Source: Serpentinimonas maccroryi
GTDB taxonomy: Bacteria; Pseudomonadota; Gammaproteobacteria; Burkholderiales; Burkholderiaceae_C
Reading direction: 5' to 3'
Assembly: GCF_000828915.1 (NCBI RefSeq)
Contig: NZ_AP014569.1
Location: 2,513,501 to 2,577,500 of the forward strand
Length of the DNA: 64,000 nucleotides
This document shows, in pieces, positions 50,411 through 62,100 of this stretch (its first letter is position 1; each line of letters opens with the position of its first letter). The notes under the pieces were generated by a model. That model ran no database searches. It had not been told where the DNA came from and saw only the letters and a program-made list of their open reading frames with translations. Position numbers and translations under genes: made by a program.

Positions 50411-50971
50411 TTATTGCCAGCGCAGCGGCTCCAGCGTCACCGTGGCGCTGGGGCTCGAGAGCGTCAGCGCCCCGTCGTGCAGCGTGGCTTGCAAGGCCAT
50501 GCTGCGCTCGGCCAAGGCGGCCAGCGCCTGCATCTCGGCGCTGGGCAGGCGCCAAACCTGCAGTTTGTCCAGCCGCGCCAGCGCGCCCTGTGCCCCCTGC
50601 CACCAGACCTCGGCCGCCGGCCCATAGGCATAGACGCGCACCGCATCGGCTTGGCTGCAGGCCTTGGACAGGGGTTTGGCCTCGGGCTGCCCCACCTCCA
50701 CCCACAGCCGCTTGCGCCCGGTGAAGTCTGTCAAATGCACGTCCGGGTCTTGCGGGTCGGATAAACCGGCGCCAAAGGCCAGCGTGGCGTCGCCGCCGCA
50801 CCAGTCTTTGATCAGGTGCGCGTTGAGCACCAGCGCCACCAGCCGCGCCATCAGGCGCGCGTCGGTCTCGCTCGGGTGCCGGGCCAGCGTCAGGGCGTGG
50901 TCGGCGTAGTAGCCGTGGTCGATGTCGGCGATGTGCAGGCTGGCTTTGAAGACGGTGGATTTGAGTGCCAT
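50411..50971 (-). CDS. yaeQ: YaeQ family protein
   Basis: The 186-residue protein matches YaeQ: MALKSTVFKASLHIADIDHGYYADHALTLARHPSETDARLMARLVA, followed by LSDPQDPDVHLTDFTGRKRLWVEVGQP. YaeQ belongs to the PD-(D/E)xK nuclease-like fold superfamily, with the Asp and Glu-x-Gly residues visible here, but has no established activity in bacteria. It stands alone between convergent rsmE and divergent pntAA. Confidence 0.9.
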   Translation of the reverse strand: MALKSTVFKASLHIADIDHGYYADHALTLARHPSETDARLMARLVALVLNAHLIKDWCGGDATLAFGAGLSDPQDPDVHLTDFTGRKRLWVEVGQPEAKPLSKACSQADAVRVYAYGPAAEVWWQGAQGALARLDKLQVWRLPSAEMQALAALAERSMALQATLHDGALTLSSPSATVTLEPLRWQ

Positions 50972-51245
50972 GGGTTGGGGCTTTATACCGGCTGGTGTAT
51001 ATTCTTCCTGTCTAGAGGCGGCTGCCCGTGCGTTCGTTCAAGGCGGCCGCCCTCAGGCGCGGAGTTCAGCGCAGGTTCGTGCGGATCGATTATCGGGCCA
51101 CAACGCGCAACGCAGGGCGCACCGTGCGCCCGCGCGCTTGCGGTAGTTGAGGCCGCATCGGCACAGCGCCCGCGCAAAAAGGGCTGAAAATGCCTGTAAG
51201 CTACGGGCAAGCGCGGATAGTCAAATTGAGTTGCAGGAGTTGCAT

Positions 51246-52382
51246 ATGTACATTGGTGTTCCGGCCGAAAGCGCGGCAGGCGAAACGCGGGTCGCTGCCA
51301 CGCCCGAAACGGTCAAAAAACTGGTGGCGCAGGGTCATAGCGTGCGCGTGCAAAGCGGCGCCGGCGTGGCTGCCAGCGCCCCCGACGCCGCCTACCAAGC
51401 GGTCGGGGCCGAAGTGGTCGCTGCCGCCAGCGCCCTAGGGGCCGAGCTGGTGCTCAAGGTGCGTGCGCCCAGCGCGCCCGAGCTGGCCCTCATGCGCCCC
51501 GGCGCCACCTTGGTCGGTATGCTCAACCCCTTCGATGCGGTGGGCTTGGCGGCGCTGGCCCAAGCCGGCCTGACCAGCTTCGCCCTCGAGGCCGCGCCGC
51601 GCACCACGCGCGCCCAAAGCCTCGACGTGCTCTCGAGCCAAGCCAACATCGCCGGCTACAAGGCCGTGATGCTGGCCGCCAACCAGTACCAGCGCCTGTT
51701 CCCCATGCTCATGACGGCGGCGGGCACCATCAAGGCCGCGCGTCTGGTGGTGCTCGGGGTCGGGGTGGCCGGCTTGCAGGCCATCGCCACCGCCAAGCGC
51801 ATGGGCGCGGTGATCGAAGCCTCCGATGTGCGCCCCAGCGTCAAAGAGCAGGTCGAATCGCTGGGCGCCAAGTTCATCGACGTGCCCTTTGATACCGCGG
51901 AAGAAAAAGAAGCCGCCGAAGGCGTGGGCGGCTACGCCCGGCCGATGCCCCCGAGCTGGCTCGAGCGCCAAAAGATCGAGGTCGCCAAGCGCGTGGCGCA
52001 GGCCGACGTGGTCATCAGCACCGCCCTGATCCCCGGCCGCGCCGCCCCGACCCTGATCACCGAAGACATGGTGCGCAGCATGAAGCCGGGCTCGGTGATC
52101 GTCGATCTGGCCGCCGGCAAAGGCCCCGACGGCGTGGGCGGCAACTGCCCCCTGACCGAGGCCGATCGCACGGTGCAAAAGCACGGCGTGTTTCTGATCG
52201 GCGAGACCAACCTGCCCGCGCTGGTGGCCGCCGACAGCTCGGCGCTGTACGCGCGCAACGTGCTCGACTTCCTCAAATTGGTGCTGCCCAAAGACGCCAG
52301 CGCGGTGCAAGTGCCGCTGGACGACGACATCGTCGCCGCCTGCCTGATGACGCATCAGGGCGAAGTGCGGCGCAAGCCCTAA
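51246..52382 (+). CDS. pntAA: NAD(P) transhydrogenase subunit alpha part 1 (NAD-binding domain I)
   Basis: The 378-residue protein holds the NAD(H)-binding domain of proton-translocating transhydrogenase: MYIGVPAES, QANIAGYKAVM, the Rossmann glycine motif GVGVAGLQAIATAKRMGA, and RTVQKHGV...IGETNLPALVA. The alpha chain is split in two, as in Rhodospirillum. AGGAG precedes the ATG at 51246. The enzyme uses the proton gradient to make NADPH from NADH, a plausible NADPH source for biosynthesis during H2-driven growth. Confidence 0.95.
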   Translation: MYIGVPAESAAGETRVAATPETVKKLVAQGHSVRVQSGAGVAASAPDAAYQAVGAEVVAAASALGAELVLKVRAPSAPELALMRPGATLVGMLNPFDAVGLAALAQAGLTSFALEAAPRTTRAQSLDVLSSQANIAGYKAVMLAANQYQRLFPMLMTAAGTIKAARLVVLGVGVAGLQAIATAKRMGAVIEASDVRPSVKEQVESLGAKFIDVPFDTAEEKEAAEGVGGYARPMPPSWLERQKIEVAKRVAQADVVISTALIPGRAAPTLITEDMVRSMKPGSVIVDLAAGKGPDGVGGNCPLTEADRTVQKHGVFLIGETNLPALVAADSSALYARNVLDFLKLVLPKDASAVQVPLDDDIVAACLMTHQGEVRRKP

Positions 52383-52429
52383 AGCCGCTGCGCCCCACCA
52401 CACCCCACCCCCAACGAGGAACCCGCGCC

Positions 52430-52750
52430 ATGGAAGCCGTCTCACCCATCGTTTTTAACTTCATCATCTTCGTGCTGGCGATCTACGTCGGCTACCACGT
52501 GATCTGGAACGTCACGCCGGCGCTGCACACGCCGCTCATCGCCCTGACCAACGCGATCTCGGCCATCATCATCGTCGGCGCCATGCTGGCCGCTGCCCTG
52601 ACCGAAACCACGCTGGGCAAAACCATGGGCGTGCTGGCGGTGGTGCTGGCATCGGTCAACGTCTTTGGCGGCTTTCTGGTCACGCGCCGCATGCTCGAGA
52701 TGTTCAAGAAAAAAGAGCGCAAATCTGCTGCTGAAGGGGCTGCCAAATGA
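52430..52750 (+). CDS. pntAB: NAD(P) transhydrogenase subunit alpha part 2 (membrane)
   Basis: This short membrane protein (106 residues) has three hydrophobic segments (FNFIIFVLAIYVGYHVIW, LIALTNAISAIIIVGAMLAAA, GVLAVVLASVNVFGGFLV). It contributes part of the proton channel of the transhydrogenase. Its stop overlaps the pntB ATG by four bases. Confidence 0.94.
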   Translation: MEAVSPIVFNFIIFVLAIYVGYHVIWNVTPALHTPLIALTNAISAIIIVGAMLAAALTETTLGKTMGVLAVVLASVNVFGGFLVTRRMLEMFKKKERKSAAEGAAK

Positions 52751-54180
52751 GCATGGATCTGGTCGTTTTGTTGTACTTGGTGGCTTCGGTCTGCCTGATC
52801 CAAGCCCTCAAGGGCCTGAGCCACCCAACGTCGGCCCTGCGCGGCAGCGTGTTTGGCATGACCGGCATGGGCATCGCCATCCTCACCACCTTTGGCTTGA
52901 TTTTCACCATGGCGCAGCACCTAGGGGTGAACGCCACCCAAGGCGTGGTGTGGATTTTGCTCGGCATGGTGGTCGGTGGCGGCTTTGGCACCTATCTGGC
53001 CAAACGGGTCGAAATGACCAAGATGCCCGAGTTGGTGGCCTTCATGCACAGCATGGTCGGGCTGGCGGCGGTGTTCATCGCCATCGCCGCCGTGGCCGAG
53101 CCCTGGGCCTTTGGCATCGCCGAGCGCGGCGAGGCCATTCCCCTGGGCAACAAGATCGAGCTCTTTTTGGGCTCAGCCATCGGTGCCATCACCTTCAGCG
53201 GTTCGGTGATCGCTTACGGCAAGCTCAGCGGCAAATACAAATTCCGCCTGTTTCAGGGCGCGCCGGTGGTGTTTGCCGGCCAGCACAAGCTCAACCTCGT
53301 GCTCGGGCTGGTGATCATCGCCCTGGGCGCCTATTTTGCCGCCACCGGCAACTGGACCGCGTTCATCGTGCTCACGGCGCTGGCCTTCGTCATCGGGGTG
53401 CTGATCATCATCCCCATTGGCGGCGCCGACATGCCGGTGGTGGTCTCCATGCTCAACAGCTACTCGGGCTGGGCGGCGGCGGGCATCGGTTTTGGCCTCA
53501 ACAACAGCATGTTGATCATCGCCGGCTCGTTGGTGGGCAGCTCGGGCGCGATCCTGAGCTACATCATGTGCAAGGCCATGAACCGCAGCTTCTTTAGCGT
53601 CATTCTGGGTGGCTTCGGCGGCGAAGAGGGCGTAGTGGCCGCCGGTGCCGCGCAGCGCAGCGTCAAGAGCGGCAGCGCCGACGACGCCGCCTTCATCTTG
53701 GGCAACGCCGAGACCGTGATCATCGTCCCCGGCTACGGGCTGGCGGTGGCGCGGGCGCAGCACGCGGTCAAAGAGCTGGCGCACAAGCTGGCCGACAAAG
53801 GCATCACGGTCAAGTACGCCATCCACCCTGTGGCCGGCCGCATGCCGGGCCACATGAACGTGCTGCTGGCCGAGGCCGAAGTGCCCTACGACCAAGTATT
53901 CGAGATGGAGGACATCAACAGCGAGTTCGGCCAGGCCGACGTAGCCATCATCCTGGGCGCCAACGACGTGGTGAACCCGGCGGCGCTGCAAAAAGGCAGC
54001 GCCATCTACGGCATGCCGATCCTCGAGGCCTACAAGGCCAAGACCGTGATCGTCAACAAGCGCTCCATGGCCGCAGGCTACGCCGGCCTCGACAACGACC
54101 TGTTCTACATGGACAAAACCATGATGGTGTTTGGCGACGCGAAAAAGGTGGTCGAAGACATGGTCAAGGCCATCGAATAA
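52747..54180 (+). CDS. pntB: NAD(P) transhydrogenase subunit beta
   Basis: The 477-residue protein has many membrane segments in the N-terminal part and the NADP(H)-binding domain III at the C terminus (VIIVPGYGLAVARAQHAVKEL, HPVAGRMPGHMNVLLAEA, ILGANDVVNPAA, KRSMAAGYAGLDNDLFY). Together with pntAA and pntAB it forms the complete proton-translocating transhydrogenase. Confidence 0.96.
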   Translation: MSMDLVVLLYLVASVCLIQALKGLSHPTSALRGSVFGMTGMGIAILTTFGLIFTMAQHLGVNATQGVVWILLGMVVGGGFGTYLAKRVEMTKMPELVAFMHSMVGLAAVFIAIAAVAEPWAFGIAERGEAIPLGNKIELFLGSAIGAITFSGSVIAYGKLSGKYKFRLFQGAPVVFAGQHKLNLVLGLVIIALGAYFAATGNWTAFIVLTALAFVIGVLIIIPIGGADMPVVVSMLNSYSGWAAAGIGFGLNNSMLIIAGSLVGSSGAILSYIMCKAMNRSFFSVILGGFGGEEGVVAAGAAQRSVKSGSADDAAFILGNAETVIIVPGYGLAVARAQHAVKELAHKLADKGITVKYAIHPVAGRMPGHMNVLLAEAEVPYDQVFEMEDINSEFGQADVAIILGANDVVNPAALQKGSAIYGMPILEAYKAKTVIVNKRSMAAGYAGLDNDLFYMDKTMMVFGDAKKVVEDMVKAIE

Positions 54181-54193
54181 AGGAAGCCACACC

Positions 54194-54535
54194 ATGCACA
54201 AAATCCTCGCCGCCGCGCTGCTCGCTGCAGGCGTTTCTCTGGCCCAAGCCCAGTTCACCGGCCCCAGCGTGAGCGTCAGCGCCAGCACGGTGCTGCAAGC
54301 GCAACAGGTGCGGCTGGGCAGCTATGTCACCCTCAGCGGCCACATCGTGGCGCACCAGCGCGAGCAGTACTACCTGTTCCGCGACGCCAGCGGCGAGATG
54401 CGGGTCGAGATCGAGTCTGCCCTCTGGCAAGGCCGCCGCGTCAGCCCCGAAACCCGGGTGCAGCTGCACGGCGAGATCGACCAAGGGCTGCGCGGGCGCT
54501 ACATGTGGGTCAAGTCGATCCAGATCGTCAACTAA
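54194..54535 (+). CDS. YgiW/YdeI family periplasmic OB-fold (BOF) stress protein
   Basis: The 113-residue precursor has a signal peptide (MHKILAAALLAAGVSLAQA) and then a bacterial OB fold: FTGPSVSVSASTVLQAQ, VTLSGHIVAHQREQYYLFRDASGEMRVEI, and TRVQLHGEIDQ. YgiW-type proteins are periplasmic and linked to stress tolerance; the ligand is unknown. It starts 13 bases after pntB and may share its transcript. Confidence 0.85.
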   Translation: MHKILAAALLAAGVSLAQAQFTGPSVSVSASTVLQAQQVRLGSYVTLSGHIVAHQREQYYLFRDASGEMRVEIESALWQGRRVSPETRVQLHGEIDQGLRGRYMWVKSIQIVN

Positions 54536-54568
54536 AGCGCCAGCACCCGGTGCCAGTCGGGCGGTGGT

Positions 54569-54910
54569 TTAGCGCCGATCGAGGTGTTCCGGTCGCGCCA
54601 CGATGTCGCGCTTGGACACATCGACCTTCCAGTAGGTGTAGGTGTCGCCGTCGGTATCGACCAGTTTGATGTCGAAGATCGGGCTGCGGTAGCCGTTGAG
54701 CGTGACGCGCTGGGTCGCATCCCGGGCCAGCACCTTGTTGCCCAGCACGTCTGCTTCCCAGCTGCTCGAATCGGCTGGGCTGATGTAGATGTGCGTGATC
54801 ACGAACCCGGTGCGGTTGGTGATGTCCACGTAGTAGCTCTGCGCCCACGCGCCGGCGGCAAACCAGAGCGAGGCCAGCAGCAGAAGCCAAAACCGGATGT
54901 GTTTGTGCAT
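54569..54910 (-). CDS. Small secreted protein of unknown function
   Basis: This 113-residue protein has a signal peptide (FWLLLLASLWFAAGAWA) and a short beta-rich domain: YYVDITNRTGFVITHIYISP, SSSWEADVLG, YRSPIFDIKLVDTDGDTYTYWKVDVS. I recognise this as a widespread secreted beta-sandwich type often misannotated in databases, but no function is known to me. It stands alone. Confidence 0.7.
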   Translation of the reverse strand: MHKHIRFWLLLLASLWFAAGAWAQSYYVDITNRTGFVITHIYISPADSSSWEADVLGNKVLARDATQRVTLNGYRSPIFDIKLVDTDGDTYTYWKVDVSKRDIVARPEHLDRR

Positions 54911-55153
54911 GAAAGTACTCCTGGATTTAAGGTCAACCTAAATTTGTCGGCATAGGGCCTGCAAGGTTGCAGCAGCCTGAAAGGTGCCACGTACGGCCCC
55001 CACTCCAACGCCTGCAGTCTAAAGCAAATGATTGTTTTGGTAAAGTGACAGTGTCTGTTTGTCTAGACCCGCCCAGCGGGTCAGCGCAGCCCACCATTGG
55101 CCCCTTGGCCCAGCCCTTACACTGCGTGAGTTCAATTTTGGGAGCCCCAAGCC

Positions 55154-56698
55154 ATGCCCGAACCGCTGTTGATCGCGCGCAACGCCACCACCGAATGCCA
55201 GCTGCTGCCCGGGCTGGCGAACCGCCACGGCCTCATCACCGGGGCCACCGGCACCGGCAAAACCGTGACCTTGCAGACCATGGCCGAGCGTTTCTCGGGC
55301 TTGGGGGTGCCGGTGTTCATGGCCGACGTCAAGGGCGACCTGAGCGGCATCAGCCAGCGCGGCCAGATCGGCCCCAAGCTGGCGCAGGTGCTGGCTGATC
55401 GCGACTTGGCTGCGCCCGAGCCGCTGGCTTGCCCGACCACGCTCTGGGATGTGTTTGGCGAGCAGGGGCACCCGGTGCGCGCCACCGTGTCGGACATGGG
55501 GCCGCTGCTGCTGGCGCGCATGCTCGACCTCAACGACACCCAGGCCGGCGTGCTCAACCTGGTGTTCAAAATCGCTGACGACCAAGGCCTGCTGCTGCTC
55601 GACCTCAAAGACTTGCGCGCCATGCTGCAGCACCTGGGCGACAACGCGCGCCAATACACCACCGAATACGGCAACATCAGCGCCGCCAGCGTTGGCGCGA
55701 TCCAGCGCGGTCTGCTGCAGATCGAGAGCCAGGGCGGCGAGCAGTTCTTTGGCGAGCCCATGCTCGACCTGAACGACTTCATGCAAACCGTGGGCGGGCA
55801 GGGCGTGGTCAACATTTTGGCCGCCGATCGGCTGTTGAACGCGCCACGCCTCTACGCCACCTTTTTGCTCTGGATGCTGTCCGAGTTGTTCGAGCAACTG
55901 CCCGAGATCGGCGACCCCGAAAAGCCCAAGCTGGTGTTCTTTTTTGACGAGGCGCACCTGTTGTTCAAAGACGCGCCCAAGGTGCTGGTCGAGCGCATCG
56001 AGCTGGTGGTGCGGCTGGTGCGCTCCAAGGGCGTGGGGGTGTATTTCGTCACGCAAAACCCGCTCGACATCCCCGATGCGGTGCTGGGCCAGTTGGGCAA
56101 CCGCATCCAACACGCGCTGCGCGCTTTCACCCCGCGCGACCAAAAAGCGGTGCGCGCCACGGCGCAGACCATGCGCCCCAAGGCCGGGCTCGACATCGAG
56201 GCTGCGATCACCGAACTGGCGCTGGGCGAGGCGCTGGTGAGCCTGCTCGACGCCAAGGGCCGGCCGCACGAGACCGCGCGCGCCTACGTGCTGCCACCGG
56301 GCAGCCAGCTCGGCCCGATCACGCCGGCGCAGCGCCAGACGCTGATGCAGCAGTCGCTGGTGGCCGGGGTCTATGAGCAGGTGCTGGACCGTGAAAGCGC
56401 CTACGAGCTGTTGCGCCAGCACGCCGAAGCTGCGCTGGCCAATGAGCCCGCAGTCGGCACGCGAGGCCAGGCTGCCAGCACAGGGGCACGCGCACCAGCC
56501 AGCGCAGCCGGCTCGGGCGGCATGGCAGGCATGCTGCAAGATGCCTTGCTCGGGCGCACCGGGCCACGCGGCGGTCAGACCCACGGTCTGCTGCAAACCA
56601 TGGCCCAGACGGCAGCGCGCGCTGCCGCCAGCCACGTCGGGCGCCAACTGGTGCGCGGCGTGCTGGGCAGCCTGCTGGGGGGTGGGCGCAGGCGTTAA
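55154..56698 (+). CDS. HerA-like ATPase, DUF853 family
   Basis: The 514-residue protein has Walker A GATGTGKT at about 28-35 ([14 protein letters not shown]), [10 protein letters not shown] and Walker [13 protein letters not shown], the pattern of HerA/FtsK-type P-loop ATPases in the DUF853 (YjgR) group. A Gly/Ala-rich C-terminal tail follows ([16 protein letters not shown]). The cellular role of YjgR proteins is not established; they are not tied to a NurA nuclease here. Confidence 0.85.
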   Translation: MPEPLLIARNATTECQLLPGLANRHGLITGATGTGKTVTLQTMAERFSGLGVPVFMADVKGDLSGISQRGQIGPKLAQVLADRDLAAPEPLACPTTLWDVFGEQGHPVRATVSDMGPLLLARMLDLNDTQAGVLNLVFKIADDQGLLLLDLKDLRAMLQHLGDNARQYTTEYGNISAASVGAIQRGLLQIESQGGEQFFGEPMLDLNDFMQTVGGQGVVNILAADRLLNAPRLYATFLLWMLSELFEQLPEIGDPEKPKLVFFFDEAHLLFKDAPKVLVERIELVVRLVRSKGVGVYFVTQNPLDIPDAVLGQLGNRIQHALRAFTPRDQKAVRATAQTMRPKAGLDIEAAITELALGEALVSLLDAKGRPHETARAYVLPPGSQLGPITPAQRQTLMQQSLVAGVYEQVLDRESAYELLRQHAEAALANEPAVGTRGQAASTGARAPASAAGSGGMAGMLQDALLGRTGPRGGQTHGLLQTMAQTAARAAASHVGRQLVRGVLGSLLGGGRRR

Positions 56699-56725
56699 AA
56701 GGGTGATGGGCGCTCCGTGCGCCCC

Positions 56726-57061
56726 TCAGTGCACCGCCACCGGAGTTTGCGCCAGCGTGGCGTAGCCTTCCAGCGTGTCTTCCACTTCCTCTTGGGTCGG
56801 GGTGTTGCGCTGCCAGGCGTGGATCTGCTGCTGGAACAGTTCGGCCCAAGAGCCGTCCAGATAGACCTCTTTGCCCGAGCGCTTGTCCACGATCTCGAAG
56901 CCGTGCCGGGGCATTTGGTGCGCGGCCGTGTCGGGCGCGGATGTCGCAACCAAGCCTTCAATGCCGAGCTGCGCCACGCCGGGCAACCCCGCCGGCAGGG
57001 ACGGGGCTTGCGCCAAGATGTGGACCACCACGAAGGTGTCGGAGTCGTAGAGCGTGTGCAT
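56726..57061 (-). CDS. DUF3567 family protein
   Basis: The 111-residue protein (MHTLYDSDTFVVVH ... RHGFEIVDKRSGKEVYLDGSWAELFQQQIHAWQ) matches DUF3567, a small family typical of betaproteobacteria and of unknown function. The ATG at 57061 gives the family start; the frame extends 23 codons upstream without support. Confidence 0.85.
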   Translation of the reverse strand: MHTLYDSDTFVVVHILAQAPSLPAGLPGVAQLGIEGLVATSAPDTAAHQMPRHGFEIVDKRSGKEVYLDGSWAELFQQQIHAWQRNTPTQEEVEDTLEGYATLAQTPVAVH

Positions 57062-57160
57062 GGTCGTACTGTGCGCTGAAACGGAAAACCTTGCAAGGGC
57101 TTGGGCTGCGGTGGCCGCCGCGAGGTGCATGGTCTTTAGATGGGGCGCTAGCGCATTTGT

Positions 57161-57943
57161 TCAAGCTTGGGGCAGTTGCCGCAGGCGCTGGTCAGCCCAG
57201 TCGCCATCGGGTTCTTGCAGCAGGATGCGCACGGGCAAAAAGTGCACGGTTTCGGCCAGCCACAGGCTCATGCGCGTGTCCTCGGGTTGCGTGTTGTGGC
57301 GCGCCAGCCGCCACGCCGGCAACACGCCCGCCGGGGTTTCGGTGGGCTCTTGGGCGCGCAGCCGCAGCGTCCAAGGCTGCACCCCGCCCGCGCCCAGCAC
57401 GGGCACGGTCCAGAGCGCATCGGCAACCGGAGGCTGCAGGCGCAACCGCCGGGCGAGCTCGAAAAACAAGCTGAGCCGGTCTTGGGTGCCCGTTTGCAGG
57501 GGGCCGACCTGCTCGGCCTCGTGGTCGCGTTGGTGGCGGTAGCGCAGCGCGGCCCAGTCCAGCTCGAAGCGGCGCAGGCGCCGGGTTTGGTCACTGAAAG
57601 CCAGCGGTTGCACACCATTGGGCAGCAGCCGCCCGCGCGAGCGCTGGATGCGCGCGCCCACCAGCGGCAAGCGCATGGTCAGGCTGGCCTCGTACAGGTC
57701 GCCTTGCAGCAGCCACTGCAGTTGGCCGCTGGCGCGCAGCGGCAGGGAGCCCACGCGCGCGCTGACCTCGTAGTCCAGCTGCAGCCGCTCGGGCCATGCC
57801 GAAGGCCCCTTGCGCGGGTTCATCTGCGCAGCCGGGGTGGCTTGGGCTGCGCCGCCGCCAGCCAGGCCCAGCGCCAGCGCCCAAGCCAAGCATTGGCGCC
57901 GATTCGGCTGCTCAGCCGTGCCAAGCTCGCAGGCGGACTGCAC
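57161..57943 (-). CDS. DUF3108 domain secreted protein
   Basis: The protein (about 260 residues) has a hydrophobic signal-like segment after basic residues (RRQCLAWALALGLAGGGAAQA) and a DUF3108 domain (LDYEVSARVGSLPLRASGQLQWLLQGDLYEASL). It has a beta-rich pattern typical of periplasmic proteins and no known function. No in-frame ATG fits; the GTG at 57943, 5 bases after the upstream gene's stop, is chosen, giving translational coupling with the DksA-like gene. Confidence 0.7.
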   Translation of the reverse strand: MQSACELGTAEQPNRRQCLAWALALGLAGGGAAQATPAAQMNPRKGPSAWPERLQLDYEVSARVGSLPLRASGQLQWLLQGDLYEASLTMRLPLVGARIQRSRGRLLPNGVQPLAFSDQTRRLRRFELDWAALRYRHQRDHEAEQVGPLQTGTQDRLSLFFELARRLRLQPPVADALWTVPVLGAGGVQPWTLRLRAQEPTETPAGVLPAWRLARHNTQPEDTRMSLWLAETVHFLPVRILLQEPDGDWADQRLRQLPQA

Positions 57944-57948
57944 GGCGC

Positions 57949-58332
57949 TTACATCGATGGATGGGGCTCGGCGCGCGCATGCTCGAGCTGGCTTTGGCAG
58001 CTCACGCAGCGCGCCGCCGTCGGGTTGGCGTGCAGGCGCGCGGTCGGGATTTCGACCCCGCAGGCGGTGCACAGGCCATAGCTGCCGGCTTCGATGCGCT
58101 TGAGCGCAGCGTCGATGGCCGACAGGGCTTCGGTCTCGCGCACATCGATGGCCATCGCCAGATCGCGTTCGGCCTCGTTTTGCGCCCGGTCTCCGCTTTG
58201 CACGTCGTGGCGGTCGGGCGCCGCCTCGGCGCGGCCAATCTTGCCACCGCGCTGCGCCCGCAACTGCGCGATCAGATCGGTGCGCATTTGCTGCAACTGC
58301 GAGGCAAAGGTGTCGGAAATGTTCAGGCTCAT
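57949..58332 (-). CDS. TraR/DksA family zinc-finger protein
   Basis: The 127-residue protein has an N-terminal coiled helical part and a C-terminal C4 zinc finger: CTACGVEIPTARL ... RCVSCQ. It lacks the long DksA coiled-coil tip motif and resembles the short TraR/DksA-like proteins that may bind the RNA polymerase secondary channel. AGGAG lies ten bases before the ATG at 58332. Its stop is 5 bases from the GTG of the DUF3108 gene. Confidence 0.82.
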   Translation of the reverse strand: MSLNISDTFASQLQQMRTDLIAQLRAQRGGKIGRAEAAPDRHDVQSGDRAQNEAERDLAMAIDVRETEALSAIDAALKRIEAGSYGLCTACGVEIPTARLHANPTAARCVSCQSQLEHARAEPHPSM

Positions 58333-58521
58333 GGCGAAGGCTCCTAGTGCTGCATACGCTTGCATTGTGCGGCAAAAACCCGCGCCGGGTGTTGACGCAG
58401 CGCAAGGGTGCCGTTGCGACAGTGCCATCCATGCCGCCCCTCCCGCGCCATCCGTGCCGATAGACGCGCACCACAGCGCCCGTGTCCTGTGGCATGATCT
58501 GCGCAAGCAGAGGAGCGCGCC

Positions 58522-60484
<1,963 letters not shown>

Positions 60485-60648
60485 TCACAAAAGTTGTTTT
60501 AAGGTCGCATTGCAGTGCTAGGATGAGGGCCAATAGGATTTGGATTGCTGCCGTGGGCCGGTCCGCATCGCGCCTAGGGGGTGTGAAGGCGTTGTCGGAG
60601 GTGCGCGCTTCATCCCATGTCGCGCGCCCAACACCCCTGCTTAGCCAA

Positions 60649-62082
60649 ATGGACAACATCACCCCATCAGTTGCCGAGTGGCTCGAAAACCACACCTTCG
60701 ACGAACTGGCGCTGGGCCAGACGGCGCGCCTGCTGCGCACCCTGACGCAGCAAGACATCCAAGCCTTCGCCGCCGTGTCGGGCGATACCAACCCCACCCA
60801 CCTCGATCCGCAGTATTCCCCGCACACCCGCCTGCACGGTGTGGTCGGGCACGGCATGTGGGGTGGGGCGCTGGTCTCGGCGCTGCTGGGCACGCAGTTC
60901 CCGGGCCCGGGCACCATCTACCTCGAGCAGCAGCTCACGTTTTTGCAATCAGTGCACATCGGTGACACGCTCGAGGTGTTGCTCACCGTGGTGTCCAAAG
61001 ACGAGGTCAAAAAGCGCGTCGAACTCGACTGCAGCGCCACCAACCAGCACGGGGTGCGGGTGTTGCAGGGGCTGGCGCGGGTGCTGGCCCCGACGCAAAA
61101 GCTGCGTTTGCCCCGGCCCAACCTGCCGCGCCTGCAGTTGCTCGACCCCGAGGCCCGGTTGCGCGAGCTGCTCTCGCTGGCCGACGGCATGGCGCCGATG
61201 CGCTGCGCCGTGGTGCACCCGTGCGACGCCGGCTCGCTCTCGGGCGCACTCGACGCCACCCGCCACGGCCTGATGATCCCGTTGTTGATCGGCCCCAAGG
61301 AAAAAATCCTGGCGGTGGCGCGCGAAGCCGGGCTCGACTTGGCTGATTGCCAAATCCTGCCCGTGCCGCACAGCCACGCCGCCGCCGAGCTGGCGGCCGA
61401 TCTGGCCGCCACCGGCCAAGTCGATGCCCTGATGAAAGGCAGCCTGCACACCGACGAGCTGATCGCGGCCGTGCTGCAGCGGCGCGAGCTGCGCACCGGG
61501 CGCCGCATGTCGCACGTGTTTCGCTTCGACGTGCCGCTCTACAGCAAGCCGCTGCTGATCACCGACGCCGCGCTCAACATCCGCCCCTCCTTGAGCGAAA
61601 AGGTCGACATCGTGCAAAACGCGATCGACTTTGCGCGCATCTTGGGCGTGGAGCAGCCGCGAGTGGCGATCTTGTCGGCGGTCGAGACCGTCAACCCCAA
61701 CATCCCCTCCACCATCGAAGCCGCGGCGCTGTGCAAAATGGCGGATCGGGGCCAGATCAAGGGCGGCGTGCTCGACGGCCCGCTGGCTTTCGACAACGCC
61801 ATTTCGGCGCAGGCCGCGGCCATCAAGCACATCGAATCGCCGGTCTCGGGCCAGGCCGACATCCTGATGGTGCCGGATTTGGAGAGCGGCAACATGCTGG
61901 CCAAGCAGCTCGAATACCTGGGCGGCGCCACCGGCTCCGGCATCGTGCTGGGCGCGCGCGTGCCGATCGCGCTCACCAGCCGCGCCGACGGGCCGCAGTC
62001 GCGCGTGGCCTCGGCGCTGCTGGCCTTGCTGGTGGCCAACCACGCGCGCCGCCCCCTGCCGCGTGAGGCTTGGGGCCGCTAA
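60649..62082 (+). CDS. MaoC-like hydratase fused to phosphate acetyl/butyryltransferase
   Basis: The 477-residue protein has an N-terminal MaoC hot-dog domain (FDELALGQTARLLRTLTQQDIQAFAAVSGDTNPTHLD with the catalytic Asp and His) and a C-terminal PTA/PTB domain (VHPCDAGSLSGALDATRHGLMIPLLIG, DALMKGSLHTDELIAAVL, ILMVPDLESGNMLAKQL). Such bifunctional proteins are annotated enoyl-CoA hydratase/phosphate acetyltransferase. Acyl-chain substrate unknown. The ATG at 60649 is preferred; the frame extends to 60523 without family sequence. Confidence 0.88.
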   Translation: MDNITPSVAEWLENHTFDELALGQTARLLRTLTQQDIQAFAAVSGDTNPTHLDPQYSPHTRLHGVVGHGMWGGALVSALLGTQFPGPGTIYLEQQLTFLQSVHIGDTLEVLLTVVSKDEVKKRVELDCSATNQHGVRVLQGLARVLAPTQKLRLPRPNLPRLQLLDPEARLRELLSLADGMAPMRCAVVHPCDAGSLSGALDATRHGLMIPLLIGPKEKILAVAREAGLDLADCQILPVPHSHAAAELAADLAATGQVDALMKGSLHTDELIAAVLQRRELRTGRRMSHVFRFDVPLYSKPLLITDAALNIRPSLSEKVDIVQNAIDFARILGVEQPRVAILSAVETVNPNIPSTIEAAALCKMADRGQIKGGVLDGPLAFDNAISAQAAAIKHIESPVSGQADILMVPDLESGNMLAKQLEYLGGATGSGIVLGARVPIALTSRADGPQSRVASALLALLVANHARRPLPREAWGR

Positions 62083-62100
62083 AAGCCTGTGCTCAGCCGC

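Noticed and set aside
60523..60648. Longer start for the MaoC-PTA fusion
   Set aside because: The extra 42 residues have no family counterpart.
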